Counted from the first letter of the stretch, positions 23,799 to 32,149 are shown. The stretch: DNA of 38,228 nucleotides from Candidatus Oleimmundimicrobium americanum (GCA_002366545.1 DFBH01000006.1:1-38228); one strand, 5' to 3'. Notes: generated by a model from the sequence alone, not told the origin. Program-made: numbers and translations.

Positions 23799-25430
23799 AT
23801 GTCAAAAATAATAGAGTTTAATGAAGAAGCAAGGCGAAAAATGCAAGCAGGAGCTAATAGTCTTGCAGATATTGTAAAAGTTACTCTTGGGCCAAGAGGC
23901 CGGAATGTTATTTTTGAAAGAAAGTTCGGCATTCCAACCATTACAAATGATGGGGTAACAATTGCAAAAGAAATTGAGTTGGAGGATCCATTTGAGAATA
24001 TGGGAGCTCAATTGGTAAAGGAAGTGGCGACAAAAACCAACGATGTAGCGGGCGACGGGACCACGACGGCTACGGTGCTTGCTCAAGAGATAATAAATAA
24101 AGGTTTAAAAAATCTTGCCGCTGGCGCAAATCCAATGGTTCTCAAAAAAGGAATTGAAAAAGCAGTTCAAGCGACGGTTGATGAAATTAAGAAGCTTAGC
24201 CGCTCTATTGCAGACAATCCTAAGAAGATTGCCGAGGTTGCTGCAATCTCTGCCGCTGATGAAGAAATTGGATCAAAAATTGCTGAGGCGATGGGAAAAG
24301 TTGGCAAGGACGGAGTAATTACCGTTGAAGAATCTCAAACCTTCGGGATAGATATCGAAGTTGTTGAAGGTATGCAATTTGATAAAGGCTATTTATCTCC
24401 TTATATGGTTACCGATACTGAAAGAATGGAAGCGACCCTTGATGATCCCTACATTCTTATCGCTAATCAAAAGATAGGTGCTGTACACGACCTTCTTCCC
24501 ATTTTGGAGAAGATAATGCAGACAGGGAAACCCTTATTAATAATTGCTGAAGATGTTGAAGGAGAAGCTTTGGCTACCCTTGTGGTTAATAAAATAAGAG
24601 GGACTTTTACCTGTGTTGCAGTGAAAGCACCCGGTTTCGGCGATCGCAGAAAAGCAATGCTTCAAGATATTGCAATTGTTGCTGGTGGCCAGGTAGTTAC
24701 CGAAGAGCTTGGTATGAAACTTGAGAATGTAACCATTGATATGTTGGGTAGGGCTCACAGAGTGAAAATCACCAAAGAGGATACGACTATCGTTAGTGGC
24801 CAGGGCGGCATGGAAGCCATTAAAGGTCGTATCAATCAAATTAAGGCCGAGATTGAGCAAAGTGATTCCGAATTCGACAAAGAAAAACTTCAAGAAAGAT
24901 TAGCGAAGTTGAGCGGCGGTGTCGCTGTTATTAGAGTTGGGGCAGCTACTGAAGTTGAGCTCAAGGAGAAAAAGCACCGGATAGAAGATGCTCTTTCTGC
25001 AACGAGAGCTGCAATCGAAGAGGGGATTGTTCCCGGCGGAGGAGTTGTTTTGGTTAATTGCATTCCTGCAATCGATAAAGCCGAAGCTGTTGGTGACGAG
25101 AGGACCGGTGTGGAAATAATTGAGCGTGCTTTAGAAGAACCGCTTCGTCAAATTGCCAACAATGCCGGTCTTGAAGGTTCTGTGATTGTAGAGAAAGTAA
25201 GGGGTCTTAAAAAAGGTCATGGGCTAAATGCAGCTACTTCTGAGTATGTTGATATGGTGGAAGCGGGAATAATAGATCCGGCAAAAGTAACTAGATCCGC
25301 AATTCAGAATGCAGCAAGTGTTGCAGCCATGTTTTTAACTACAGAGGCCGCTATAGCGGATAAGCCTGAGGAAGAAAAAGGCGGAATGGGAATGGGTATG
25401 CCGGGCGGAGGTATGCCGGGCATGATGTAG
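23799..25430 (+). CDS. groEL: Chaperonin GroEL
   Basis: GroEL is the 60-kDa chaperonin. All usual segments are present over 543 residues: VTLGPRGRNVIFE (nucleotide P-loop), the ATP-binding DGTTTATVLAQ, VITVEESQTFG, APGFGDRRKAML, and EEGIVPGGGVVL. The tail is the flexible Gly-Met repeat GGMGMGMPGGGMPGMM. It is co-transcribed with groES and ends at a strong intrinsic terminator 29 bases beyond the stop. No second groEL is visible in the window. Confidence 0.99.
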   Translation: MSKIIEFNEEARRKMQAGANSLADIVKVTLGPRGRNVIFERKFGIPTITNDGVTIAKEIELEDPFENMGAQLVKEVATKTNDVAGDGTTTATVLAQEIINKGLKNLAAGANPMVLKKGIEKAVQATVDEIKKLSRSIADNPKKIAEVAAISAADEEIGSKIAEAMGKVGKDGVITVEESQTFGIDIEVVEGMQFDKGYLSPYMVTDTERMEATLDDPYILIANQKIGAVHDLLPILEKIMQTGKPLLIIAEDVEGEALATLVVNKIRGTFTCVAVKAPGFGDRRKAMLQDIAIVAGGQVVTEELGMKLENVTIDMLGRAHRVKITKEDTTIVSGQGGMEAIKGRINQIKAEIEQSDSEFDKEKLQERLAKLSGGVAVIRVGAATEVELKEKKHRIEDALSATRAAIEEGIVPGGGVVLVNCIPAIDKAEAVGDERTGVEIIERALEEPLRQIANNAGLEGSVIVEKVRGLKKGHGLNAATSEYVDMVEAGIIDPAKVTRSAIQNAASVAAMFLTTEAAIADKPEEEKGGMGMGMPGGGMPGMM

Positions 25431-25458
25431 GTTCCCCATTTAATTTATTTAGAAAAAG

Positions 25459-25490
25459 AAAAGCCCTTGCTTAAGCAAGGGCTTTTCTTT
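25459..25490 (+). terminator. Rho-independent terminator after groEL
   Basis: A perfect 12-bp stem, AAAAGCCCTTGC/GCAAGGGCTTTT, with a TTAA loop, followed by CTTT. A-runs on the other side could make it work in both directions. Confidence 0.92.
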
Positions 25491-25605
25491 ATGCTATAAA
25501 TCAGAGGTTTAGCTTGTTATTTACTCCAGTTAAGTTTGCGGAGCAGAAAATGATGTATAATAAAAGTCCTTCTATGTTGCATATGTATAGAACCCAATCA
25601 ACTTC

Positions 25606-25634
25606 TTGACAGTTTTTTTGGTGCAGGTTAAGAT
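25606..25634 (+). promoter_or_regulatory. Promoter of guaB3
   Basis: A perfect TTGACA, a 17-bp spacer and TAAGAT, about 130 bp before the start codon. A second possible -10 (TATAAT, 25556-25561) lies further upstream without a good -35. Confidence 0.65.
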
Positions 25635-25680
25635 TAATAAATTTAGAATTTTGAAAGAAGGAATTTTTAAAAATGAGATT

Positions 25681-25730
25681 AGCCCAGAAGCTTAACTTGA
25701 TTATGGTTAAGTAAATCTGGGTTATTTTTT
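25681..25730 (+). promoter_or_regulatory. Leader terminator (attenuator) of guaB3
   Basis: AGCCCAGA pairs with TCTGGGTT and, inside it, CTTAAC pairs with GTTAAG. A run of T (ATTTTTT) follows. This intrinsic terminator lies between the promoter and the guaB3 ribosome site, so it should abort transcripts unless an antiterminator forms. I saw no purine-riboswitch consensus upstream. TCCTTCT (25567) and AGAAGGA (25660 region) are complementary, which would suit a longer leader from the upstream -10. Confidence 0.6.
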
Positions 25731-25762
25731 AAAAAACTTAATCGATTTTTAGGAGGCATTTT

Positions 25763-26920
25763 ATGGAAGTTGAGATTGGGAAAGGGAAATTTGGAAGAAG
25801 GGCTTATGGTTTTGATGATATTGCGATAGTCCCGAGCAGAAGGACGAGAGATCCTCAGGATGTAGGTATCTGTACAAGGATAGCGGACTTTCATTTTAAG
25901 CTCCCGGTCTTAGCTTCAGCGATGGATGGTGTTGTTGACCCTGAGTTTGCTATTAAGATGGGCAAACTGGGTGGTTTGGCTGTTTTGAATCTTGAAGGAT
26001 TGCAGACAAAATACGAAGATTCCTCCTCTGTCCTTAAAGAAATTTCAAGTTTTTCCAAAGAAGAAGCAACTCGTAAAATGCAGGAGTTATATAAGGAACC
26101 GATAAAACCTGAGCTGGTTGGAAAAAGAATCGAAGAAATTAAAAAGGGTGGAGTTATAGCTGCTGCATCGATAACACCTCAAAAAGTTACGCAGTATTAT
26201 AAAATTGCGATAGATGCCGGTTTAGACATATTAATTATACAAGGAACTGTGGTTAGCGCAGAGCATGTAAGCACCACTTGTGAAGTCCTGGATTTAAACA
26301 AGTTTATTAAGTCAGTTTCCATTCCCGTTATTGTCGGTGGTTGCTGTTCTTACTCTGCGGCGCTTCACTTGATGAGAACCGGCGCGGCAGGGATTCTCGT
26401 AGGAGTGGGTCCGGGGGCGGCTTGCACAACGCGTCAAGTTTTAGGAGTTGGAGTGCCACAAGCCACAGCAATTGCTGATGCCACAGCTGCTCGGACACGT
26501 TATCTCGATGAAACCGGGAAATATGTAAAAGTAATTGCCGATGGGGGAATGAGAACGGGTGGAGATATTGCGAAGGCAATTGCCTGCGGGGCCGACATGG
26601 TAATGATCGGTTCACCTTTAGCGCGAGCAAAAGAAGCGCCCGGCAGAGGGTATCATTGGGGAATGGCTACTTTTCACCCTGATCTTCCGCGTGGAACGAG
26701 GGTTTGCACCGGTATTGCGGGAAGTTTAGAAGAGATATTGGTAGGTCCTGCTCGTGAAAACGACGGGACTTTGAACTTGTTCGGAGCGCTTAGAACCTCC
26801 ATGGCCACGTGTGGATATAAAGATATAAAGGATTTTCAGCAAGCAGAAGTAATGATTGCCCCCTCTCTTAAAACTGAGGGCAAGTTTCTTCAGCGAGCTC
26901 AGGGCGTTGGAATGGGATAA
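25763..26920 (+). CDS. guaB3: GuaB3-family IMP dehydrogenase-related enzyme
   Basis: A TIM-barrel enzyme of the IMPDH/GMP reductase superfamily without the CBS insert, 385 residues, as in the GuaB3 group of Actinobacteria and Cyanobacteria. The catalytic loop GVGPGAACTTRQVLG carries the nucleophile near C221. VIADGGMRTGGDIAKAIACGADMVMIGSPLA is the IMP phosphate-binding part. GuaB3 is related to the enzyme that oxidises IMP to XMP; whether this protein is the main IMPDH is not settled by sequence. Its adjacency to guaA, the next enzyme of the GMP pathway, favours that. ATG follows TAGGAGG. Expression is probably attenuated in the leader. Confidence 0.9.
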   Translation: MEVEIGKGKFGRRAYGFDDIAIVPSRRTRDPQDVGICTRIADFHFKLPVLASAMDGVVDPEFAIKMGKLGGLAVLNLEGLQTKYEDSSSVLKEISSFSKEEATRKMQELYKEPIKPELVGKRIEEIKKGGVIAAASITPQKVTQYYKIAIDAGLDILIIQGTVVSAEHVSTTCEVLDLNKFIKSVSIPVIVGGCCSYSAALHLMRTGAAGILVGVGPGAACTTRQVLGVGVPQATAIADATAARTRYLDETGKYVKVIADGGMRTGGDIAKAIACGADMVMIGSPLARAKEAPGRGYHWGMATFHPDLPRGTRVCTGIAGSLEEILVGPARENDGTLNLFGALRTSMATCGYKDIKDFQQAEVMIAPSLKTEGKFLQRAQGVGMG

Positions 26921-26935
26921 GGGGCAGATAGCAGG

Positions 26936-27135
26936 GCTTATGGCAGATGGCTGAAAGCGTAGAGCGTGGAGCAGAGAGAATATAGAGCATGGAGTATAGA
27001 GTGTGTGTGGAGTATGGTAAAATCAGTAATCTGACTAACAAACTACCGACTCCCCGCCTGCCTACACCTATGATGCCGTTAGGCATTGGCGGGCAGGCCC
27101 ACTAAGAGACTGCCGGCTAATTAATATAGGGTAAA
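26936..27135. repeat. Low-complexity dispersed repeat, copy 2, with GC-rich insert
   Basis: Matches the 9464-9610 repeat through its whole length. It differs by an extra block of about 45 bp (27055-27100) that is GC-rich and palindromic (GCCTGCC...GGCGGGCAGGC, with an inner ATGCC-GTTA-GGCAT hairpin). The block looks like a REP-type element inserted into the repeat. Confidence 0.85.
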
Positions 27136-27295
27136 GTTGAAATGAAGAATGAAAAATGGAGAACGAAAAACGATAATGAAAAAATAAAAATGGCTTCTAA
27201 GCATAGCCCATTTAACAACAGACGATAGTCTAATGATAAACATTATCTTAAAGGGTTTTCAATTTTAAATTTTCTATATAGTTTTACATTTTTAT
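27124..27295. repeat. Direct repeat left of guaA
   Basis: Shares three ordered blocks with 28922-29102: AATATAGGGTAAAG or close, ATGAAAAATGGAGAAC, and a block of about 40 bp at 27256-27295 that is nearly identical to 29062-29102. The two copies flank guaA. The remaining bases up to the guaA start hold AT-rich promoter-like DNA and the GAGGAG ribosome site. Confidence 0.7.
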
Positions 27296-27357
27296 ATTTT
27301 ATTTTTTAAATATTTCTTGAATTTTTAACGATTTAAAAAGTGAGGAGCTTATGGTAA

Positions 27358-28920
27358 GTGGGAGATAAATTTAGCGAAAGCGAACAGGGCAGTTTACAAA
27401 AAGTATTAGTGTTGGATTTTGGGGCGCAGTATAGCCGGCTGATTGCGAGGCGGGTTAGAGAATGTAAAGTATATTCCGAAATTGTTCCCTATGATATCTC
27501 GGTTGATGAAATAAAGAAGATAAATCCTCAAGGGCTTATTTTTTCCGGGGGACCGGCCAGTGTTCATGTTCCAAATGCTCCGAGATGCAGCAAAGAGATA
27601 TTTAAACTCGGTATTCCCATTCTTGGAATATGCTACGGAATGCAGCTCATGGCGGATATGTTGGGTGGAGAGGTTGCCGAGACGGGGAAAAGTGAGTATG
27701 GAAAAACGAGGCTTTTAGCAAAAGAAGACACACTTCTTTTTAAAGGTATCTCTCTCGAGCAAGATGTATGGATGAGTCATTGTGATTCTGTAAAAACCAT
27801 GCCGGTTGGCTTTAAGTCTGCTGCAGCTACCGAGTCAATCCAGGTAGCTGCGATGGAAAATTCAAATAACAAGCTTTATGCTGTTCAGTTTCATCCTGAA
27901 GTGATTCACACCTCTTTCGGGATAGATATCTTAAAAAATTTTCTTTATGATGCTTGCGAATGTACCCCTTCTTGGACGATGGTTTCCATCATAGAGAAAT
28001 CTATTGAAGAGATAAAGAAAAAAGTTGGTAGAAATAAAATAATTTGCGGCTTAAGCGGCGGGGTGGATTCAGCGGTTGCCGCTGTTTTGGTTCATAAAGC
28101 CGTTGGTGACCAACTTACATGTGTTTTTGTGGATCATGGTCTGCTTCGAAAAAGAGAAGCTGAGCAGGTAGAAGAGACTTTCAAAAGGAATTTTAAGATT
28201 AACCTGGTTCAAATAGATGCCCAAGAGCGTTTCTTAAAAAAACTTAAGGGGGTTACTGACCCCGAAAAAAAGAGGATTTTTATTGGGGAGGAATTTATCA
28301 GGGTTTTTGAAAAATTTGCTTGTGAGCTTAAAAACGTGAATTTTTTGGTTCAGGGAACTTTGTATCCAGACGTAATTGAGAGCGGCACCAAGGATGCCGC
28401 GAAGATAAAAACTCATCACAACGTTGGTGGCTTGCCCCTTGATATGGATTTTAAGCTTATAGAGCCACTTAGGTTGCTTTTTAAAGACGAAGTTAGAACG
28501 ATGGGCGAAGAGCTTGGTTTGCCGGATGAGATTGTTTGGCGGCAACCATTTCCGGGTCCGGGATTAGCCATAAGAATTATTGGCGAAGTTACAGCTGAAA
28601 GATTGGAAATTTTAAGGGAAGCGGATGCGATTGTTACAGAAGAAGTAAAAAGAGCAGGTCTTTACCGCAAGATTTGGCAGTCATTTGCTGTTTTGCCGGG
28701 GATCAAGAGTGTTGGCGTAATGGGGGATAAGAGAACATATGCGTATCCCATAGCCATTAGAGCGGTTACTTCCGAAGATGCTATGACCGCTGATTGGGCA
28801 AAGTTGCCTTACGATGTTTTGGAGCGATTATCAAGTCGGATAATAAACGAAGTTTCGGGCGTAAATCGGGTTGTTTATGATATAAGCTCAAAGCCACCGG
28901 GCACAATTGAGTGGGAATAA
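27358..28920 (+). CDS. guaA: GMP synthase (glutamine-hydrolysing)
   Basis: GuaA turns XMP into GMP. The class-I glutamine amidotransferase domain (about 12-205) has GICYGMQLM with the nucleophile near C92 and FHPEVIHT. The ATP pyrophosphatase domain follows with the P-loop GLSGGVDSAVAAVLVHKA. The C-terminal dimerisation domain ends SKPPGTIEWE. The 520 residues are normal. The GTG start is 10 bases after GAGGAG; a five-codon ATG reading frame (MVSGR) overlaps it. It lies downstream of guaB3 and is flanked by direct repeats. Confidence 0.98.
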   Translation: MGDKFSESEQGSLQKVLVLDFGAQYSRLIARRVRECKVYSEIVPYDISVDEIKKINPQGLIFSGGPASVHVPNAPRCSKEIFKLGIPILGICYGMQLMADMLGGEVAETGKSEYGKTRLLAKEDTLLFKGISLEQDVWMSHCDSVKTMPVGFKSAAATESIQVAAMENSNNKLYAVQFHPEVIHTSFGIDILKNFLYDACECTPSWTMVSIIEKSIEEIKKKVGRNKIICGLSGGVDSAVAAVLVHKAVGDQLTCVFVDHGLLRKREAEQVEETFKRNFKINLVQIDAQERFLKKLKGVTDPEKKRIFIGEEFIRVFEKFACELKNVNFLVQGTLYPDVIESGTKDAAKIKTHHNVGGLPLDMDFKLIEPLRLLFKDEVRTMGEELGLPDEIVWRQPFPGPGLAIRIIGEVTAERLEILREADAIVTEEVKRAGLYRKIWQSFAVLPGIKSVGVMGDKRTYAYPIAIRAVTSEDAMTADWAKLPYDVLERLSSRIINEVSGVNRVVYDISSKPPGTIEWE

Positions 28921-28921
28921 A

Positions 28922-29102
28922 CAATAGGGTAAAGGGTAAAAAGAAATGAAAAATGGAGAATGAAAAGTGAAAAACTAAAATTAAGAATTAAAAAGGTTTT
29001 TGTCCAGAGGACAACCTTTTGAGTTGAAAGTGTTTTAGGAATTTTATCTTTTGTGGGTTGATTTTCAATTTTAAATTTTTCTATATAATTTTACATTTTT
29101 AT
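28922..29102. repeat. Direct repeat right of guaA
   Basis: The counterpart of 27124-27295: ATAGGGTAAAGGGTAAAAAG, ATGAAAAATGGAGAAT, then the 40-bp block (29062-29102) that includes a TATAAT at 29084. A hairpin (28991-29020) is set into this copy and not into the other. Confidence 0.7.
28991..29020. repeat. AGA-loop palindrome between guaA and chorismate mutase
   Basis: TGTCC-AGA-GGACA (29001-29013) is extended, after a bulge of extra T's, by AAAAGG/CCTTTT. As an RNA hairpin with U's after it, this could end the guaA transcript. It is one of a family also seen at 23437 and 35626. Confidence 0.5.
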
Positions 29103-29150
29103 TTTTTAGTTCTTAGTTTGTTATTTATTAATAACCAACAAGGGGGTTTT

Positions 29151-29420
29151 ATGACGGATATTGAAAAAGATATGGAGAAGTTGCGAAATAAGATTGATAT
29201 GATAGATGAACAAATTGTGCGTCTTTTAAATGAAAGGGCAGAGATAGTTTTAGAAATAAAAAAACTTAAAACAAAAGGTAATCTTTCTGTTTATGATCCC
29301 CGTCGAGAAGAAAAGATATTTAAGAAAATTTCGGCACGCAACAAAGGGCCCCTCTACGACGATGCAATTAACGAAATATATGAGAAGATTCTTCACTGTA
29401 TGAAAGATTTGGAGCGATAA
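29151..29420 (+). CDS. Chorismate mutase, AroQ type
   Basis: This enzyme rearranges chorismate to prephenate for phenylalanine and tyrosine. The protein is an 89-residue monofunctional AroQ helix bundle: MEKLRNKIDMIDEQIVRLLNERAEIVLEI, then YDPRREEKIFKKI, which carries the Arg and Lys residues of the AroQ active site. ATG follows AGGGGG; the longer open frame upstream is promoter DNA. Its stop overlaps the start of DAHP synthase (TAATG). Separate AroQ and DAHP synthase proteins often form a complex that gives feedback control. Confidence 0.93.
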   Translation: MTDIEKDMEKLRNKIDMIDEQIVRLLNERAEIVLEIKKLKTKGNLSVYDPRREEKIFKKISARNKGPLYDDAINEIYEKILHCMKDLER

Positions 29421-30190
29421 TGGATATTTTTGACCCAAAAAAAGTTGTTATAATAGCCGGGCCTTGTGCAATTGAAAGCAGAGAACAGTTTTTTGAGGTC
29501 GCTGAAGCGGTAAAAAGAGTTGGTATAAAATATCTGCGAGGTGGGGCTTATAAGCCTCGCACATCTCCTTACAGCTTTCAAGGACTTGGAGAGGAGGGCC
29601 TAAAGTATCTCTCTGAGGCCGGGAAGAATTTTGGACTTAAATCCGTGACGGAGGTTACGGATTCGGAACATGCTGAGCTTATTGCAAAATACGCCGATAT
29701 TCTTCAAGTCGGGGCGCGCAATATGGACAATTATTCTCTTCTTAAAAAGCTTGGAAAGATAACCGCGAAAGATAAAAAGCCGGTTTTTCTTAAAAGAGGG
29801 TTTTCGGCGACGATTGAAGAGTGGTTGCTTGCGTCCGAGTATATTACTTCGGCGGGGAACCCGAATGTTATTTTGTGTGAGCGAGGGATAAGGACATTTG
29901 AGACGGCTACGCGTTTTACTCTTGATTTAAATGCTGTTCCCGTAGTAAAAAAACTAAGCACCCATCCAATAATTGTGGACACCAGCCATTCTACGGGTCA
30001 TGCGGATATGGTAATTCCGATGAGCAGAGCTGCAATTGCCGCGGGAGCCGATGGAGTGATGGTTGAGGTGCACCCAAATCCCAAAAAAGCTCTGTGCGAT
30101 GGAGTCCAATCACTAACTCCTGGAGAGCTCGAACAATTAATTAAAGAACTTAAACCTATAGCCAAAGCCCTTGGAAAAGAGATAGGTTAA
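29420..30190 (+). CDS. aroF: 3-deoxy-7-phosphoheptulonate (DAHP) synthase, type I-beta
   Basis: Condenses phosphoenolpyruvate and erythrose-4-phosphate, the entry to the shikimate pathway. Motifs of the short class I-beta enzyme are VVIIAGPCAIESREQF, RGGAYKPRTSPYSFQGLG, DILQVGARNMDNYSLL, VFLKRG and IIVDTSHSTGH, with the metal-binding Cys and His residues. At 256 residues the protein lacks the N-terminal ferredoxin-like regulatory domain seen in Thermotoga DAHPS. Regulation, if any, may come from the chorismate mutase encoded immediately upstream in a one-base overlap. Confidence 0.96.
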   Translation: MDIFDPKKVVIIAGPCAIESREQFFEVAEAVKRVGIKYLRGGAYKPRTSPYSFQGLGEEGLKYLSEAGKNFGLKSVTEVTDSEHAELIAKYADILQVGARNMDNYSLLKKLGKITAKDKKPVFLKRGFSATIEEWLLASEYITSAGNPNVILCERGIRTFETATRFTLDLNAVPVVKKLSTHPIIVDTSHSTGHADMVIPMSRAAIAAGADGVMVEVHPNPKKALCDGVQSLTPGELEQLIKELKPIAKALGKEIG

Positions 30191-30416
30191 TTAAATAAAT
30201 CCTAAAAAGTGATAGTGCCCTTTGTTTCCCGCGATTATAGTGTCATAAATCTTTTCAGCGCATTCTTTTGTAACTCTTATATATTCAATGCCGGTTGGTC
30301 TTCATAACTTTTCCGGGTGATAGAGAGAGTCGGTTATTGATATAATCATTAAATAACGTTGACTTACAAAACCGATGGTTGTTTTATGCGAGCATACAAA
30401 AACTTAGGTGAATGAT

Positions 30417-30893
30417 TTGAAAGCATATCTGGATATAGAGACATCTTTTGATGGCAGAATAACCGTTGTTGGAATGTATCGTCCCAGCAAAAATTTAACA
30501 CAACTTGTTTTGCCGAGTATTACGTCCGAAGCTATTTTAGGTTTTTTGGATGGGGCTGAGTCTGTTGTTACTTACAACGGTAGTCGTTTTGACCTTCCTG
30601 TTATCGAAAAGTGTTGTGATTTGAATTTGATGGACTATTTTAAGTCAATCGATTTGATGTACGATTGTTGGAGACACGATTTATATGGTGGCTTAAAGAA
30701 AGTGGAAAAAATTTTGGGAATTCACAGAGATTTGTCCGATGTGGATGGTTGGGATGCTGTGAGGTTTTGGTCGAGATACGAAACATATGGCGACGAAGAG
30801 GCGCTTGAGGTTCTTTTGAAATATAACAAAGAAGATGTGTTAAATCTTTGTATTATTGAGGAATGTTTAAAAACAAGGGAAAATCGAAGTTAA
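30417..30893 (+). CDS. RNase H-fold exonuclease-like protein (YprB type)
   Basis: A 158-residue single-domain protein with 3'-5' exonuclease-like acidic motifs: YLDIETSFDGRI (first D and E), VTYNGSRFDLPVI (second D), and YNKEDVLNLCIIEECL (YxxxD) near the C-terminus. These match the YprB/RNase_H_2 group found as a domain in putative nucleases. The open frame starts at GTG 30408, but AGGTGA is five bases before TTG 30417, which gives MKAYLDIET; I use that start. Substrate is unknown. It stands alone, with about 225 bp of non-coding DNA before it. Confidence 0.8.
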   Translation: MKAYLDIETSFDGRITVVGMYRPSKNLTQLVLPSITSEAILGFLDGAESVVTYNGSRFDLPVIEKCCDLNLMDYFKSIDLMYDCWRHDLYGGLKKVEKILGIHRDLSDVDGWDAVRFWSRYETYGDEEALEVLLKYNKEDVLNLCIIEECLKTRENRS

Positions 30894-30930
30894 TCTCTTA
30901 AAAGTTGCTACATTTAAGCCAAACGCTTGT

Positions 30931-30959
30931 TTGTCATATCGTGAGCTAACAAATATAAT
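30931..30959 (+). promoter_or_regulatory. Promoter of rmuC
   Basis: TTGTCA, a 17-bp spacer and a perfect TATAAT, ending 42 bp before the start codon. Confidence 0.75.
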
Positions 30960-31001
30960 AAAATTAAATGTGATGTAAAAATCTTTTAGAGGTGAATATT
31001 G

Positions 31002-32060
31002 ATGGAGATATATCTCGCGGTTTTACTTGTTTTTTTAATGGTCTTACTTTCCGGCGGTTTTATCTGGTTGGTTCTTAAGTCTAAACAAGAAGAAACGTCA
31101 ATTCCTCTTTTACAGCAACAAATTTTAGAACTTCAAAAACAGGTACGCGATAGTTTAAGCGAAGGTAACAAGCGTATGGATGAGCGACTTGAAAGCATCA
31201 GCAAGCTTATGGCCGATTCTAATAAAACAATGGGTGAACGGCTTGAGGGGGCCGCTAAGGCTGTAGGAAATGTCCAAAAAGGTTTGGGGGAGCTCTCCGC
31301 GGCCACCGTTCAAATGATTGATGTGGGAAAAGATATCTCAAAACTTCAAGATATTTTAAGAGCTCCAAAACTGCGTGGTGTGATGGGGGAAACATTTTTG
31401 AGTGAATTGTTGGCTCAAATTCTTCCATCCAAATATTATGAAATGGGCTACGGTTTTCGAAGTGGCGAAAAGGTTGATGCCATAGTTCGTATCGGGAAGA
31501 TGTTGGTGCCAATTGATTCTAAGTTTCCCCTCGAGAACTTTAAACGCTTGATTGAGAGCCAAACGGAAGAGGAACGTAAAATCAACCGAAAGAGTTTTGT
31601 CCGAGACGTTAAGAAACATGTTGATGCCATTGCTCAAAAATATATCTTACCTGATGAGGGAACTTATAATTTTGCTCTCATGTATATTCCGGCTGAGAAT
31701 GTCTATTACGAGATTATTATGACCAATGACGATTTGGGAAACAAAACGAGTATTTGTGATTATGCGATTAGGAAGCATGTGATTCCCGTATCCCCCAATA
31801 GTTTCTATGCTTATTTACAGGTCATAGTTATGGGGCTCAAAGGTCTTGATATCGAAAAAAGTGCTCGTGAGGTGATGAATTATCTTGGACGGCTTCAAGG
31901 AGACCTTGGGCGATTTCAGGAGGATTTTGAGGTGGTAGGGAAACATATTTATAACGCCAAAAATAAATACGATGAAGCCGAGAAAAAACTGGAACGTTTA
32001 GATGATAAACTTTTAAATGCAAGTGAAAATACAGCTGAGCTCAAAAGTGGCTCAGTTTAG
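31002..32060 (+). CDS. rmuC: RmuC-family DNA recombination protein
   Basis: RmuC proteins limit inversions between short inverted repeats and are predicted nucleases. An N-terminal membrane helix (YLAVLLVFLMVLLSGGFIW) is followed by a coiled coil (about residues 35-95). The RmuC core follows, with LRGVMGETFLSELLAQILP, GEKVDAIVRIGKMLVPIDSKFP and the late stretch IRKHVIPVSPNSFYAYLQVI. The core contains the acidic residues of a PD-(D/E)xK-like nuclease. The length of 352 residues is typical. ATG 31002 follows AGAGGTGA. It has its own promoter. The many inverted repeats in this genome make RmuC a natural resident. Confidence 0.92.
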   Translation: MEIYLAVLLVFLMVLLSGGFIWLVLKSKQEETSIPLLQQQILELQKQVRDSLSEGNKRMDERLESISKLMADSNKTMGERLEGAAKAVGNVQKGLGELSAATVQMIDVGKDISKLQDILRAPKLRGVMGETFLSELLAQILPSKYYEMGYGFRSGEKVDAIVRIGKMLVPIDSKFPLENFKRLIESQTEEERKINRKSFVRDVKKHVDAIAQKYILPDEGTYNFALMYIPAENVYYEIIMTNDDLGNKTSICDYAIRKHVIPVSPNSFYAYLQVIVMGLKGLDIEKSAREVMNYLGRLQGDLGRFQEDFEVVGKHIYNAKNKYDEAEKKLERLDDKLLNASENTAELKSGSV

Positions 32061-32140
32061 ATGTTTGTATTTTATTTTTCTCCAAATCTCTCCCTCTGAA
32101 ATTTGTTTATTACTGAAGAAATAAACCGGCTGAATAAAAG

Positions 32141-32149
32141 TGTTATAAT
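32141..32149 (+). promoter_or_regulatory. Extended -10 promoter for the MTH1187-type gene
   Basis: TGT-TATAAT, a perfect extended -10, about 70 bp before the start codon; no good -35. Confidence 0.5.

Noticed and set aside
27061..27090. attC core in the palindromic insert (CGTTAGGCATT)
   Set aside because: It contains GTTAGGC, but the surrounding bases form a REP-like palindrome, without L boxes or a matching RYYYAAC core.
30191..30305. Minus-strand open stretch (about 37 codons, ending at 30191) that reads like the tail of a protein
   Set aside because: There is no start codon in frame and an in-frame stop just upstream; an ATG nearby is in another frame. It might be a decayed gene fragment, but the evidence is too thin to list.
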